Source: Tupaia tana
Lineage: Eukaryota > Chordata > Mammalia > Scandentia > Tupaiidae
Length of the DNA stretch: 64,000 nucleotides
Reading direction: 5' to 3'
Assembly (NCBI GenBank): GCA_026018925.1
Contig: JAKSZU010000005.1
Span: 24,678,779 to 24,742,778 of the forward strand
The position numbers and the translations under genes were made by a program. Shown here piece after piece: positions 23,318 through 34,656 of the stretch. The notes beneath the pieces were generated by a model. That model saw only the letters and a program-made list of their open reading frames with translations. It was not told the DNA's origin and did no database searches. Numbering within the stretch: position 1 is the first letter of the stretch; the number at the start of each line of letters is the position of its first letter.

Positions 23318-23490
23318 ATGCCTGAGATCCCAAGATCTGACTAGCTAGAGGATTGGATGAAGGGGATCATGGCATAGCCGGATCCTGTGAAGGGTTCTCT
23401 CTCTCTCCACCCCCCCCACCCCCCGTCTCCTTCTTGTGTGTTTCTGCACATGCTCTATCATAAATTGAGGAAAAAATCATAATAAATAAT
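23318..23490 (+). mobile_element. possible 5'-truncated LONG-type SINE
   Basis: 'gcctgagatcccaagatctg', 'ggatcatggcatagcc', a CT-rich block with C8 runs, and an AAAAAATCATAATAAATAAT end look like the body and tail of an old LONG SINE without its promoter head. Confidence 0.35.
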
Positions 23491-24736
23491 TATCCTTCCT
23501 CTCATGTGACATGTGCCCTCCTTTTACTCAGATTAAAGGGACATCCTTACCCTTGCAGACACAGAGCCACAGAGAAGAATCCGGACACAGCCTTGCTAGC
23601 CCTCCTTCCCCCAGTTTATTATCAGTAGATTATGGGTCCCTTTGTCCCACCAGAAAGTGCCACTCACTGTCCTTGTTTATTAATATGGAGGAGAAGAAGG
23701 GATAAGAGAAGATGTGATACTGAAAATAATGCTTGATAAACTGTTAAATGTTGGTTTTGAATATGGTTGCCTCTATTTCCCAAGGTCTCTCTCCCCATCT
23801 CGGTGGGTCAGAACAGCTCCTGCTGCCAGCCAGCCTGTAGATCCCAGGATCCACTCTTGCTATAGAAGGACAGCTGTGTATGCAAAGAGACATGAAAGAT
23901 TCATTCACCTAATTATGGGCTTCCCTAGTCCCAGCAGAATTCAAATAAGACTGAAAAGGAAAATAGTCAATTGTCTACACTTCAAAAAAATTTTTAGTTG
24001 TGGAGAGGTGGGTCAGGAATAAATACTTGTTTATTTTTCTCCACTAAAGACATTTTTAGGACTAGAGGATATACTGGGCCTGTTTGCAACTCTGGTAATG
24101 ACATGGTCTGAAGGTTTTAAAACATCATTGTTCAACTCCTAGGAATAAAATAGTGAAGGTCAATTTTTAAAAAGAAATACACGGAAAAAAATATGACTAT
24201 AATCAGAGCCAGATTTAACAACTGAGATGGTTTCTACCACAAGAGATCTTTCTCCCTCTCCTCTTGGAGCATCAGAGCTTGGCCCAGGGAGATGGCAGAA
24301 GGGGAGGGAGGAGGAGCGCCCTCTCCTGGAGGGAGGCCAGTGTGGCACTTCTCAGGAGACAGACCTGGGTGTTTGTGTCTAGCTACTCAACATCCCTTAC
24401 CTTTTTAGTTGGAGGGAGTGAGGTGGCAGTATTACAGGAATACTGAGAATACCGTGAGGAGCTGGTTCGCAGAATAATGTTGCGGTAGAGTGAAAGGACC
24501 CCCAGTTGAACCCCAAAGCAGAATAGCCTGGGTCAGGGGTTTCTCAGCCAAATCACCACTTGACCTCTGACTCCCAGTTCCTGCATCACTAAGACTAGAT
24601 CAATAGTTTAGATTGTTTTCCCCGCTTTATCTAGGTTGAGGTGGCTAAGACGTTCTAGGAAGAAGAGAAGGCACCACCTCTGCGGGCTTAGTGCCTGCAC
24701 TCTACAACAGAGGATGATGGAAAAAAAGCAGTAAGA
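23491..24736. other. no recognisable feature
   Basis: About 1.2 kb without an identifiable repeat or gene. The 102-codon frame at 23714-24022 has no domain. Confidence 0.4.
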
Positions 24737-25028
24737 GGGACCAATAGTTGGCATAATGACTTTGTCGCTCGACTCCCATGTAGTCAGCCACGGTTCAAGT
24801 CCCGGACCTGGTGGCTTAAACTCACACTGGGTGTGTATGTGTGCATGCCCAAGATCGCAAGAGGAGAATGGAGAAGGGATTGCGGCGTGGCCATCCCCTC
24901 TAGGGGGTGATTTCTCGCTTTCTGTTTTCTATCTCTCTGTGTCTTTCTGGCAAGCATGAGCGCCCTATAGCAAAAACCTCTCAAAAAACAAACAAACAAA
25001 CAAACCAAACAAACAAAAAAACAACAAG
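24737..25028 (+). mobile_element. LONG tRNA SINE with TSD
   Basis: Head GGGACCAATAGTTGGCATAATG, B box GGTTCAAGTCCCGG, AAGATCGCAAGAGGAG body and a (CAAA)n tail. TSD AAAAAGCAGTAAGA at 24723-24736 and 25029-25042. Confidence 0.9.
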
Positions 25029-25224
25029 AAAAAGCAGTAAGAATATGCTCTATGTAACCACTTTCCCTTTCAGCATCAAAGGCTTCATCTCTGGGTAATA
25101 AGACTTATCCAATCTACTTTCTAGGGATTGGAAGATAAATGATATGAAGTAATTCCTAGAAGAAACAAGGTCCTATCTGCAATGCTGTGGCTATTTTTCC
25201 CTATAGCACTCATGCAACCAACTG

Positions 25225-25660
25225 AATCATTTGACACACTGCAAGTTTATTCTCTTGTATCTCAATTTCCTCATTTGTAAAATGGGGATATTAATTTTTT
25301 AAAAAAAAATTATGATAGAGACTGTATGTGTGCTCATGAGACAGAGGGAGAGAGAGAGAGAGAACCTTTAACAGGGTCTCATCATGTGGTGATCTCCTTT
25401 CCCCAGCCCTCCAGCTCCCCAGAACATTGGATGCCTGCATGTGCCAAGCATGTTTTTAGGGCACTAGGGGATCCAAACCTGTGGTTGGCCATGTGGCTTC
25501 CAGCACAGCAATCAGTAAGCTATTGACTATGCCCCCCCCCCCCCAAGGCTGGGCCAAAATAGGGCTGTTAACAGTGCTTACTTCATAGAGTTATCATGGA
25601 GCTTAAAAGAGTTAATAAACGTAAAGCACTTAGGATAGCTACCACTACTTGTATTAGCCA
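25225..25660 (+). repeat. MIR, split by a SINE
   Basis: Left part 25225-25294 ('tctcaatttcctcatttgtaaaatggggatatt') and right part 25551-25660 ('gcttacttcatagagttatcatggagc', 'gtaaagcacttagg') form one MIR interrupted by the insertion at 25295-25550. Confidence 0.5.
25295..25550 (-). mobile_element. old tRNA-type SINE inside MIR
   Basis: Minus-strand copy with 'gtgtgctcatgagacagagg', 'aacagggtctcatcatgtgg' and a head region 'gttggccatgtggcttcc'. It combines a HEAD-B-like body with a LONG-like head, so its type is unclear. A 14-nt C run sits at 25531-25544. Confidence 0.5.
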
Positions 25661-26484
25661 GAATAGTTGTTACACTTTTACTTAACTTGCAAAAATATAT
25701 TTCTTACTCATTCTCAAAGACAGCTCCCTTCCATGTGGAGATGGGATCCAGGTAGCTTTCATCTTGTGGCTCCCCTTCTCATGAGAAGGTGAGTGAATCT
25801 TCTCAGAGAAGGGACACTTCCCAGGGAGCATTCATCTGTAGATACCTGCCCCTATTTCCATGTTCCATGTCTCTGTGAGAAATGGAAATATAACTTACAG
25901 GGTCTTGGGCCTAACATGATTAGGCATGAAGACCTGGGAGCTCAGTTCGCTTTGTACATGGTCAGTGCTCTTGCATAGAAAGGACCGTGGTGTACAGGTT
26001 CTGGACAGTGGGAAGGAACCCTCCCCCCCCCCCCCCCCCCCCCCAGTTCTAGCTCCAAGCAGGAGAGGCAAGAATGGGTTTCATCCTCCATCTCCCCGCC
26101 CTCTGTTGCCATGGCAGAAAGCATGAATGTAGAAGGCAGGCAGCAACTCTGAGAGAAAGCACCGACCACGGCAGGAGCATGGGTGAGAAAGGGGCACACA
26201 GATGAGAACAGAGGCACAGCAGCCAGGGGACCTCTAGGCTTCGGAAGCTCCTGTTTCAGGGTAAGCCATGCCTTCGTTAGAAATCACTATAGGAAAAAAA
26301 AAAAGGCCATGTACCCAAATTTTACTGTAAGCCTGCAGGTGAGCAATGGCTTAGGTTAACAGCGAGAGCTCAGATGTCCTAGGGTAGGTGTCTCAGCACA
26401 AGAACACCCAGAGACACCAGGTTAGCAATCCAAACTAGAACATGGCTTTCTTTAGTCTTAGAGATGACCAATTGTCAGACAGAA
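25661..26484. other. no gene; (C)22 homopolymer at 26023-26044
   Basis: A 22-nt C run (26023-26044) is the only notable element; such runs are prone to length error in sequencing. Confidence 0.45.
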
Positions 26485-26587
26485 AGAACTGGAAATGTAT
26501 TGAGCATGTACAATGCACTGCAAGTGCTTTTCATGTAAAAACTCCCTTAATCCTCAAACAACTTATGAAATAGGTGCTGTTTTTATT
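26485..26587 (-). repeat. MIR/L2-like remnant used as SINE target
   Basis: 'attgagcatgtacaatgcactg', 'cccttaatcctcaaacaac' and 'atgaaataggtgctg' match the reverse-oriented MIR-type 3' segment. The TAGGTGCTGTTTTTATT end served as target for the next SINEs. Confidence 0.4.
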
Positions 26588-26856
26588 CCTTTTTTTTTTT
26601 TTTTTTTGAGAGGTTTTTGCTATAGGGTGCATGCACTCACCAGAAAGACAGAGAGAGATAGAGAGACAGAAAGTGAGAAATCACCCCCCAGGGGGATGGC
26701 CACGCCACAATCCCTTCTCCTCTATTCTCCTCTTGGGATCTTGGGCACACACGCACACGTGCCCAGCGTGAGTCTAAGCCACCGGGTCCAGCAGTGGAAC
26801 CGCAGTCGAATACATGAGAGTTCAGCGACATAGCCATTACGCTAACTGCTGGTCCC
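26588..26856 (-). mobile_element. LONG tRNA SINE, first of a tandem pair
   Basis: Tail (T run), GGTTTTTGCTATAGGGTGC, body and head ending ACTGCTGGTCCC. TSD TAGGTGCTGTTTTTATT at 26571-26587 and 26857-26873. Confidence 0.9.
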
Positions 26857-26873
26857 TAGGTGCTGTTTTTATT

Positions 26874-27172
26874 TTTATTTTTATTTTTATTTTTATTTTT
26901 ATTTTTTTTTATTTTTATTTTTGGAGAGGTTTTTGCTACAGGGCACGTACACTCGCCAGAAAGACAGAGAGAGACAGAGAGACAGAAAGCAAGAAATCAC
27001 CCCCCAGGGGGAATGGCCATGCCACAATCCCTTCTCCTCCATTCTCCTCTCGGGATCTTGGGCACGCACGCACATGCGCCCGGCATGAGTTTAAGTCACC
27101 AGGTCCGGGACTCGAACCGCGGTAGACTATGTGGGAGTTCAGCGACATAGCCATTATACTAACTGCTGGTCC
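26874..27172 (-). mobile_element. LONG tRNA SINE, second of a tandem pair
   Basis: The tail has expanded into (TTTTTA)n-like repeats (26874-26922). Head ends ACTGCTGGTCC at 27172, after which TGGTGCTGTTTTTTTT repeats the same target a third time. B box GGTTCGAGTCCC is a perfect Pol III match on the minus strand. Confidence 0.9.
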
Positions 27173-27189
27173 TGGTGCTGTTTTTTTTT

Positions 27190-28435
27190 CTTAACTGAGG
27201 CAGGTGAAGGCTACCCATAGTTTATAAACGTTCTAAAGACTGGCTCAGGCTGTCTCTAGGCGTCCTTCCAATGTCGGTGAAATGAGGCACAAGACCTAGG
27301 CAAGGTGACGGAGCAGGAAGGACAAGCCCCGCGTGAATTTCATAGTAGCTTTTCCCATGTGGTAGACCAAATAAAGGTACAAGTTATTAACATTATTATA
27401 TAGTAGAGGGCTTAGCACAAATTCTATTTTTTACCCATCCCCAAAGAAAACCTCCATGCTTTTCATGAAGCACTTCCTTTCAAATAGACCCTACATCTCT
27501 TGTCCGCTGTCCTGCAAATGATTTTGTCATAGGTACCTGAGAGCTCCAGGGACAGTTGCATCAACAACTCCTACAGATCAGGTTAAAATAATGTATTCCC
27601 AGTACAGTGCAGATGGAAATACCCTCTAGGTCCTGGAAGGTATCGCCTCTCCCTGAACATCTTGTCTTTCTAAGAACAAGCTAGAGAGCAATTTAGGTCT
27701 AGGGGAGGATGCAGTTAAATGCTGTCTAATCACTCCTTAGTTGTGAGTGGAGGGGTTGGTCTTGACAGCAGCCTGTGTTTGTCAGGAGTTCTAGGCAAGT
27801 CTGGGCTTGTGTGGCCATTTATAGAGCAGGCAGCCAGGTGACTATTTATGTGGCAGAACAAGGGGTCTGCTGGGACAGCCGAGCCCAAGGGAAGAAGCCC
27901 TGTGCACAAGGACAATGGGAGCAAGTGGGCGCTCGTGAGCATGGCTGAGCCCCTAGTCTTATTTTGTCCTCAAGCCTAGCTCCATGAACTTGTTCTGCTC
28001 TGAACCCCGAGAGCAGGTGTGGGCAAAACCAGGAAGAACAGCCTTCTCCCAAATACGGTGAATTGGGAGTACTGATACAGAGAGAAGGAGTCTCCCAGAA
28101 CGTTCCCACAGCAGCAGCCGCAATCCCAGAGGCTGTGGCCTCATCACGGGGGCTCTGACTAGTGGGCAGCACTGCACTGACCCAGTGGACCTGGCAGTAG
28201 TGGCAACAGGAAGTGGTAGTTTGGGCTATGATGGGAGGTGGTTTTCTGTGGCTGTGCAGGGGCTCTCTCTAGAGTTTTGGCCTATGTGTAGGCATTACAG
28301 GGTTTGGCAGCAGAATTTGGTGTGTATTCTTTTACTGAGATCCTGATTGTCACCCAGAGTTGGGTCTGACTCCACAGGCTAAAGGAATATTCTTTTCTCC
28401 CCTGACTCCACGCAAGACCAGAAACCCCATAACAT
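27190..28435. other. about 1.2 kb with no recognisable feature
   Basis: No SINE, LINE or gene signature. The open frames at 27846-28177 lack domains. Confidence 0.4.
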
Positions 28436-28446
28436 GGAGCAAACCT

Positions 28447-28715
28447 TTTTACCTTTTTTTTTTTTTTTTAGAGGTTTTTTGCTATAGGGCACTTGTGCTC
28501 GCCAGACAGACAGAGAGAGACAGAGAGATAGAAAGCGAGAAATCACCCCCCAGGGGGGATGGCCACGCTGCAATCCCTTCTCCATTCTCCTCTCGGGATC
28601 TTGGCCACGCACGCACACGCGCCAGCGTGAGTTTAAGCCACCGGGTCTGGGACTCGAACCTTGGTCGACTATGTGGGAGTCCAGCGACATAGCCATTACG
28701 CTAACTGCTGGTCCC
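28447..28715 (-). mobile_element. LONG tRNA SINE with TSD
   Basis: T18 tail, GCTATAGGGCAC, CT body, B box GGTTCGAGTCCCAG on the minus strand and head ending ACTGCTGGTCCC. TSD GGAGCAAACCT at 28436-28446 and 28716-28726. Confidence 0.9.
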
Positions 28716-28726
28716 GGAGCAAACCT

Positions 28727-29921
28727 CTTTTGGCTAACTCTTCTGAAGTTATTAGGGTAAGACCAAGACACATGGATGCCCTGTGCAAGGCAATAATTAA
28801 ACATATCTGGGCGGGGTCATTTTCTTGTTCATGTTTAATATTTGGGAGTGAGATCGAGCACTGCACGAGAGTCGGGCAGGGGCTATGCTGGCAGGAGCTG
28901 GCATCTTCTCCAGTCAATCAGTGTTTCTCACCCGGCACCCTTGGTGTTTGGGTGGGACAGTTCATCTTGCTGACTTTCCTGCACATGGCATCACATTGCT
29001 GAGAACCCAGGGCAGTGTGGCCTCATGCTCCACACATCACCGGGCAGACAGAACCTCTGCAGACCACCCACCCCACCTCCTTGGAAAGAATTCACTGAAA
29101 CATCTAGGAACATTGGGGCCTCCATCTGGGGTTCTTAGTCCCCTGAAGTGATTGCTCAAAACATTCCTTTCAGCTGCATCTAGTACATGCTTATTTGAGA
29201 GGTTCTGGGAAATAAAATTGATCTATCTCATTACATTTAGTGCAGCCCATTTGAGCCTAGCTGCCTGGCTAACCCACCCTGAAATCTCTCTCTGGGGGCT
29301 TTCCTATCCTATCAGCTAGAAGGTACTTTCTGGCTAATTTTCTGCTCATTTGATTCCTGCCTATTGATTTGTGAATCCATAACCTTTTACTCAGTTCGTG
29401 GTTGAGGATCAAACTTACTTTTCAAAAGAGCAGTGGATTTCTAAAGTCATTTCTTTATTTTTTGTTCTCCTTTTCTTCTCCTCTCAAATTTAAAACTCAT
29501 TTATCAAACGTGTAAATGAGCTTACTCAGAGTTCAGATTAATAAAACTATTGAATATTTTATTTTGTAGAATATTATGTTAATTTTATACTGACTTATTG
29601 CTGCACCTAGTATATTAATAAATTCTAAATTCTAAAAATATATTTGTAAAATAAACACCAGCTCCCATTTATTTCAATTCTTATCCTCCTTTGATTGTTC
29701 CCCCCCATATCTATATAATAGAAATTGGGGTTCTCTGGCTTGATATTTAGGTCTTTCATGATCAAGTCTCACCTTTCTTTCCCACGATACTCTCCAAGAT
29801 TCTGTCCCATGCACTTCATACTCTACTTACACTGCACTTGATGAGCACACCAGTAACTGTCATTTTTCCAAGATGGTAAGAAAAATCTCACAGACACCCA
29901 ATTATCTAGTAGTCCCCCCCA
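28727..29921. other. about 1.2 kb with no recognisable feature
   Basis: AT-rich from 29400 onward. No repeat or gene identified. Confidence 0.4.
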
Positions 29922-29939
29922 AAAACCCTGTGGACTTCT

Positions 29940-30215
29940 TTTTTTTTCTTTTTCTTTTTCTTTTTTTGGAGAGGTTTTTGTTATAGGGTGCGTGCATTCA
30001 CCAGCCAGAGAGAGAAAGAGAGATAGAAAGCGAGAAATCACCCCCCAGAGGGGATGGCCATGCTGCAATCCCTTCTCCTCCATTCTCCTCTCGGGATCTT
30101 GGGCATGCACACACACGCGCCCGGCGTGAGTTTTAAGCCACCAGGTCCGGGATGCGAATCGCGGTCGACTACGTGGGAGTCCAGCGACATAGCCATTATG
30201 CTAACTGCTGGTCCC
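29940..30215 (-). mobile_element. LONG tRNA SINE with TSD
   Basis: Tail drifted to (CTTTTT)n, then GGTTTTTGTTATAGGGTGCG. Head intact with B box GATTCGCATCCCGG on the minus strand. An 18-bp TSD (AAAACCCTGTGGACTTCT) at 29922-29939 and 30216-30233, one of the longest here. Confidence 0.92.
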
Positions 30216-30440
30216 AAAACCCTGTGGACTTCTGAAACATCTGGGAAAACACAATATGATATGACATCTCTATCCCAGCTCCTGGAGCTAAACACAAATG
30301 CCACATGCATCAAACCCAGTCTCCTTATTGATCAGCCCCCTTAAATGACCACAGAAGCCTATACCTGATAATAAACTGGGAGGACCCTCAACAAAACAAT
30401 GAAGGCATTAAAAGAGGTGTTCATACCCAAAGTTTTTTAA

Positions 30441-30516
30441 AATGATTTCTTGCTTTCTGCCTCCCTGTCTCTCTCTGGCAAGTACAAGTGCCCTAAAGCA
30501 AAAATCTCTCTTAACA
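30441..30516 (+). mobile_element. 5'-truncated LONG SINE end
   Basis: Only the 3' part: TGATTTCTTGCTTTCTGCC, CT repeat, CAAGTGCCCTAAAGCAAAAA TCTCTC. Lies head-to-tail against an inverted full copy at 30524. Confidence 0.65.
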
Positions 30517-30523
30517 AACTTTT

Positions 30524-30788
30524 TTTTTTTTTGAGAGAGGTTTTTGTCATAGGGCGCGTGCACTCTCCAGAAAGAGAGAGAGAGACACATAGAGACAGAA
30601 AGCAAGAAATCACCCCCCCAGGGAGGATGGCCACGCCACAATCCCTTCTCCTCTGATCTCCTCTCGGGATCTTGGGCACGCACACACATGCACCCGGCGT
30701 GAGTTTTAAGCCACCAGGTCCAGGACTTGAACCGCGGTCGACTACGTGGGAGTTCAGCAATATAGCCATTACACTAATTGTTGGTCTC
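30524..30788 (-). mobile_element. LONG tRNA SINE
   Basis: T-run tail, GGTTTTTGTCATAGGGCGCG, body, B box GGTTCAAGTCCTGG on the minus strand, head ending ATTGTTGGTCTC. Probable TSD AACAAACTTTTTT / AACAAATTTTTTT at each side. Confidence 0.88.
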
Positions 30789-30808
30789 AACAAATTTTTT
30801 TAAAGGGA

Positions 30809-30813
<5 letters not shown>

Positions 30814-30861
<48 letters not shown>
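30814..30861. repeat. (TA)n microsatellite
   Basis: About 24 TA units followed by a T run. Confidence 0.9.
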
Positions 30862-30871
<10 letters not shown>

Positions 30872-30894
30872 TTTTTGCAAAAAGAAAATTATAC

Positions 30895-31260
30895 TGGATG
30901 TAAATTACACATTACACAAAAGAATACAGAACAGTGGAAACAGTAAATGTACTGGTGAACGGAACATACATTTTACCTCTCTTTCCAAATACCTTTTTGA
31001 ATAACTGAAAAATAATTGACTGTTTCAAGCAAAGTACCAACAATTTATTCTGGACTTTGTAGTATATGAAGAATTAAAATGTATGTCAATAATAGCACAA
31101 AGCATACTGTTGTAGCGTTCTTAAACTATAACAAAAAGTGTAACATTATTTGAAGGTAGACTGCGATAAATTACATATGTATATTGTAAACCTTAGAGCA
31201 AGCACTAAAACTAAAGCAGTCTATCTAATCAACCAATGCAGAGATGAAGTGATTAGTAGG
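30895..31260 (-). mobile_element. probable L1M-type remnant
   Basis: 'tcaataatagcacaaagcatac', 'gaaggtagactgcgataaatt' and 'tgtaaaccttagagcaagcactaaaa' match an L1M segment I recall only by phrase. Orientation is uncertain. Confidence 0.4.
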
Positions 31261-31794
31261 TGGACACGCTAAGGGTCATGAGTATTCAACATCCATGGGT
31301 CAAAGTGAACCAACACAAAGCTACAGCGCAAACACGGGGAAGATGAAGGAGGTGTGTCGACCTGTCTAGCTGTACCCTGGTTGTGAAATGCAACTGCAGG
31401 ATGTTCTGAAATAAAAGGTAACGTAGGTGGTCACTTCTAACCTTAGATAGAGGCACATGGGTGTGTGTGTGGTTAGAGAGTGATATTAACCATTATAGGA
31501 ACAAAGAGAAATTTAGGCCAGACCAGAAAAACAGGTTTAAACTACAAACTTCACTTTTCCTTTTCAGCGGAGAACTCAGTCTAGATAAAGCCAATTTCAT
31601 TTTGAGGATGCTGTTTTTTTAAAGTCATTCTACATGAACTACCTGTAGTTCCTCAAATCAACAAGCTCATTCACATATTCTTGCTTTTCCTCTGCCGACA
31701 ACACCTCTTCCTGGCAAAGTCCCAATCACCTCCAAGGTTCAGTTAAAACATCCCCTCTTCCATGGTGCATTGCCTGCCTTCCCCAGATGATTTC
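31261..31794. other. no recognisable feature
   Basis: No repeat or gene identified. Confidence 0.4.
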
Positions 31795-31918
31795 TACTGG
31801 GTCAAAAAGTTCCTGAAAGATGCATTTTATGAAAAAAACTATGAATGGATTTAAAATTTTTGCACCAAAATAAACTTGAATTCCATTTTCTCACAAACTT
31901 TATAAAGTTCCCTTATAT
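31795..31918. mobile_element. mariner-like MITE, family P2
   Basis: 'gggtcaaaaagttcctgaaag', 'gaaaaaaactatgaatgg', 'caccaaaataaacttgaattcc' and 'acaaactttataaagttccc' give the same layout as 6237 and 40251. Diverged. Confidence 0.55.
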
Positions 31919-32645
31919 AATGAAAAACAATGGGCAAATAATACTAAATCATTTTACCCTGAAAATAGATCGGCTTCTGTTTTCTGCAGTTGAATTCTGA
32001 TTGACCTACACACTATAAGAGAGAAAATATGATACAAAGAAGTGTTGGAATTCTTGGACCCCCCTATGCAGTTACTCCAAGAATCTCTCTTATTGTTTCT
32101 TCTCAGCTTGGTTGGTGGGAGTCTCCTCTAAAACGCTGAATAAAATCAAGTTTCAGAATCTGAAACCAAACCTCATCCTGTAGTCAGGGAGGCCCTGGTG
32201 ATCTCTTTAGATAGACATCTTCTTTTTCTAACTACAGATGTAAGGAGTTTATAACATATTGTAGATAATAGGTTACATTAGGCAAGTACTACTATTTTTA
32301 TACCCACTTTGGTGAGGATTTACTGAGGATCAGAATGGTTAGTGATTTATCTATACTTCCAAGTCTGATGAGGAGTCCAACAGACCCACCCATTTCTGAA
32401 ACCTGCTGGTGGCTGTAGGTACTTATCTTCAACCACTGTCCATTCTGATTTTATTTCTAAAAATATTATATTTCTTGATCTAGGAATTCTGCCTATCTAT
32501 TTTCATATCTATATATTAAAGTTTGAAAATGTAAAAAACAATGGAAAGTATATTTTTGAAAGAGGAGAAAAAAAAACAACTAATAATGGCAAAGACAGAA
32601 CTAACTTAGTCAATTTTCATTATTGACTTTAAATGTAGTGTTAAA
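31919..32645. other. no recognisable feature
   Basis: AT-rich. No gene or repeat identified. Confidence 0.4.
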
Positions 32646-32658
32646 CTTCACAATTCCT

Positions 32659-32943
32659 GGGAACCAGCAGTTAGCGTAATGGCTATGTCGCTGGACTCCC
32701 ATGTAGTCGACCGTGGTTCGCGTCCCGGACCTGGTGGCTTAAAACTCACGCCGGGCGCGTGTGTGTGCGTGCCCAAGATCCCGAGAGGAGAATGGAGGAG
32801 AAGGGATTGCGGCGTGACCATCCCCTCTGGGGGGTGATTTCTTGCTTTCTGTCTCTCTGTCTCTCTCTGTCTGTCTGGCGAGCGCACGTGCCCTATAGCA
32901 AAAACCTCTCAAAAACAAAAAACAAAAAAACAACAAAAAAAAT
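32659..32943 (+). mobile_element. LONG tRNA SINE, young subfamily, with TSD
   Basis: Starts GGGAACCAGCAGTTAGCG, B box GGTTCGCGTCCCGG, CpG-rich CGCCGGGCGCG, end GCCCTATAGCAAAAACC and a (CAAAA)n tail. TSD CTTCACAATTCCT at 32646-32658 and 32944-32956. Nearly consensus, hence recent. Confidence 0.93.
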
Positions 32944-32956
32944 CTTCACAATTCCT

Positions 32957-33231
32957 TTTATAATAGCCAGTTAGGGATAGGAAGAAACCTATTTACCGTA
33001 TGCTATGCTTTCACATGTGGCATCTTATGAAATGTCACTTTTCAACAAAAGAGTTGCCTTCAATTCTAAGTCATAGGAAGTAATGGATAATGAACTTTTA
33101 ACAAAACTACAGAGTGAACATGAGGAAGATAAAGGAGGTATGACTGCCTTTCTTTGTTTTTCAAAGAAACTAGAATTTTGCGGATTATATTATATTCATA
33201 AATAAAAGATTGTATTCTTAAAAGGAGAATT
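32957..33231. other. no recognisable feature
   Basis: AT-rich spacer between two SINEs. Nothing identified. Confidence 0.4.
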
Positions 33232-33244
33232 AAGATGACATTTA

Positions 33245-33495
33245 GGGACCAGCAGTTAGCGTAATGGCTATGTCGCTGGACTCTCACGTAGTCGACCACA
33301 GTTCAAGTCCTGGACCCGGTGGCTTAAAATTCATGCCGGGCGCGTGTGCGTGCGTGCCCAAGATCCCGAGAGGAGAACGGAGGAGAGGGATTGCAGCATG
33401 GCCGGTGATTTCTCACTTTCTGTCTCTCTGTCTCTCTGTCTTTCTGGTGAGTGCATGCGCCCTATAGCAAAAATCTCTTAAAAAAAAAAAAAAAA
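33245..33495 (+). mobile_element. LONG tRNA SINE with TSD
   Basis: Head GGGACCAGCAGTTAGCGTAATGG (perfect A box), B box AGTTCAAGTCCTGG, a short deletion in the CCATCCCC block, and an 18-nt A-tail. TSD AAGATGACATTTA at 33232-33244 and 33496-33508. Confidence 0.92.
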
Positions 33496-33508
33496 AAGAT
33501 GACATTTA

Positions 33509-34656
33509 AAGTTGTGGGCTTTCTTTTTCTTATTATGAAACTTATCAAAGTCAAAATGGTGTTATTTTTGTCAACTTGTGTTGAACCTTAACAAACCTAA
33601 CCATGGAAAGCCACAGGAAGGATTAGCTTCCAATACTTGCATATACTATGTACAGGAACGTGTATGCTTGTTAACAAGATCTGTCACAAGGACTCTGCCA
33701 GAATGACAATCTTGCACAGAGATCACTGCAACCTGTCACAACAACTATTTCTGAAGGACATGTGCCCAGAAACTGCATGCTCACCCTGTGACCGACACCA
33801 CTCTTGTTATTGATCCTGGTAGCCAAGGACAATTGTACCAAAACAACTTAGAACTTTTTCTCATTTTTATTTATAAAAACCCTGGTCTTCCTGTACCTCC
33901 CAATATGGCTGTCATTTAAAATGGCAAGCGTATTCCACACTGCAATGCTTATTTCTGAGTAAATAATATTTTCTCTTTCGATAGCCTTCTCAACCTTAGA
34001 GGTTGACACTACACAATATGTGCAGTGCTTTGGTGTTTCTATCCAGAGTCTGTGAAGGAAAAGACTATACCTATTCTGTCTTCTAGGAAGAGCAGGTTTC
34101 TGTTCTTGCATGAGCCAGCTCTGCCACCAGGTTGGGCAGACCCAGGTTGTCAGTGTCTGTTCAAACCAAGACATCTCTCTGCTGATTTATGAATTTCTGC
34201 AGGGGACCAGCTCTGAGTCAACTGGGTTAAACATTTCATGACATAATCAATTTTCTTTGTCAGTTTCTCTACTTTATCTGATTACAAACTCTTTCCTCTC
34301 TAAATTGCACTTTACATAATAATCAGGCAGGAGATGTGCTCATTCATCACCTGCTCCCTCTGCAGTAGCTCGTATTCTGTAGTGTGCGATACGGGCACTT
34401 GGTCCTAGAAGACCCTTCTGTGTCTTCTGCCATCTAATCATCAGAAGGATGCTTGGGCCTCTGTCTCGAGAATTTCCTTGAAGCTACATTTCTAGAAAGC
34501 ATAGGAGCTGGGAACATGGTAAGGGGGTGTTGAGAGTCTTCAGAGATAGATCGCCCTCATATTTTCTTTGGCAAATAAGCAGAGTTCAATTTTCTCTTAT
34601 AATAACTATCCTTGTCTTAGTTGCATCTGGGTGATTTATAAGGAATAAAGGTTTAT
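33509..34656. other. unexplained, possibly an old LTR or other repeat
   Basis: 33600-34200 includes an AATAAA-like AATAAAA near 33870 on the reverse strand and a 108-codon minus frame (33848-34174). It resembles retroviral-LTR composition, but I recognise no family. Nothing gene-like can be supported. Confidence 0.3.

Noticed and set aside
24737-25028. True tRNA genes at SINE heads with good A and B boxes
   Set aside because: No head folds into a complete cloverleaf with matching acceptor stem, and each is followed by the SINE body and A-tail.
26514-27150. Open frames of 66-115 codons with repeated peptides such as SPPRGDGHAAIPSPPF and LLLHSPLGILGTHAH, across the window
   Set aside because: The same peptides recur wherever a LONG SINE lies; they are translations of the SINE body, not genes.
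33848-34174. 108-codon minus-strand frame as a possible retroviral or cellular exon
   Set aside because: No catalytic or structural motif is visible; length is within chance for 64 kb in six frames.
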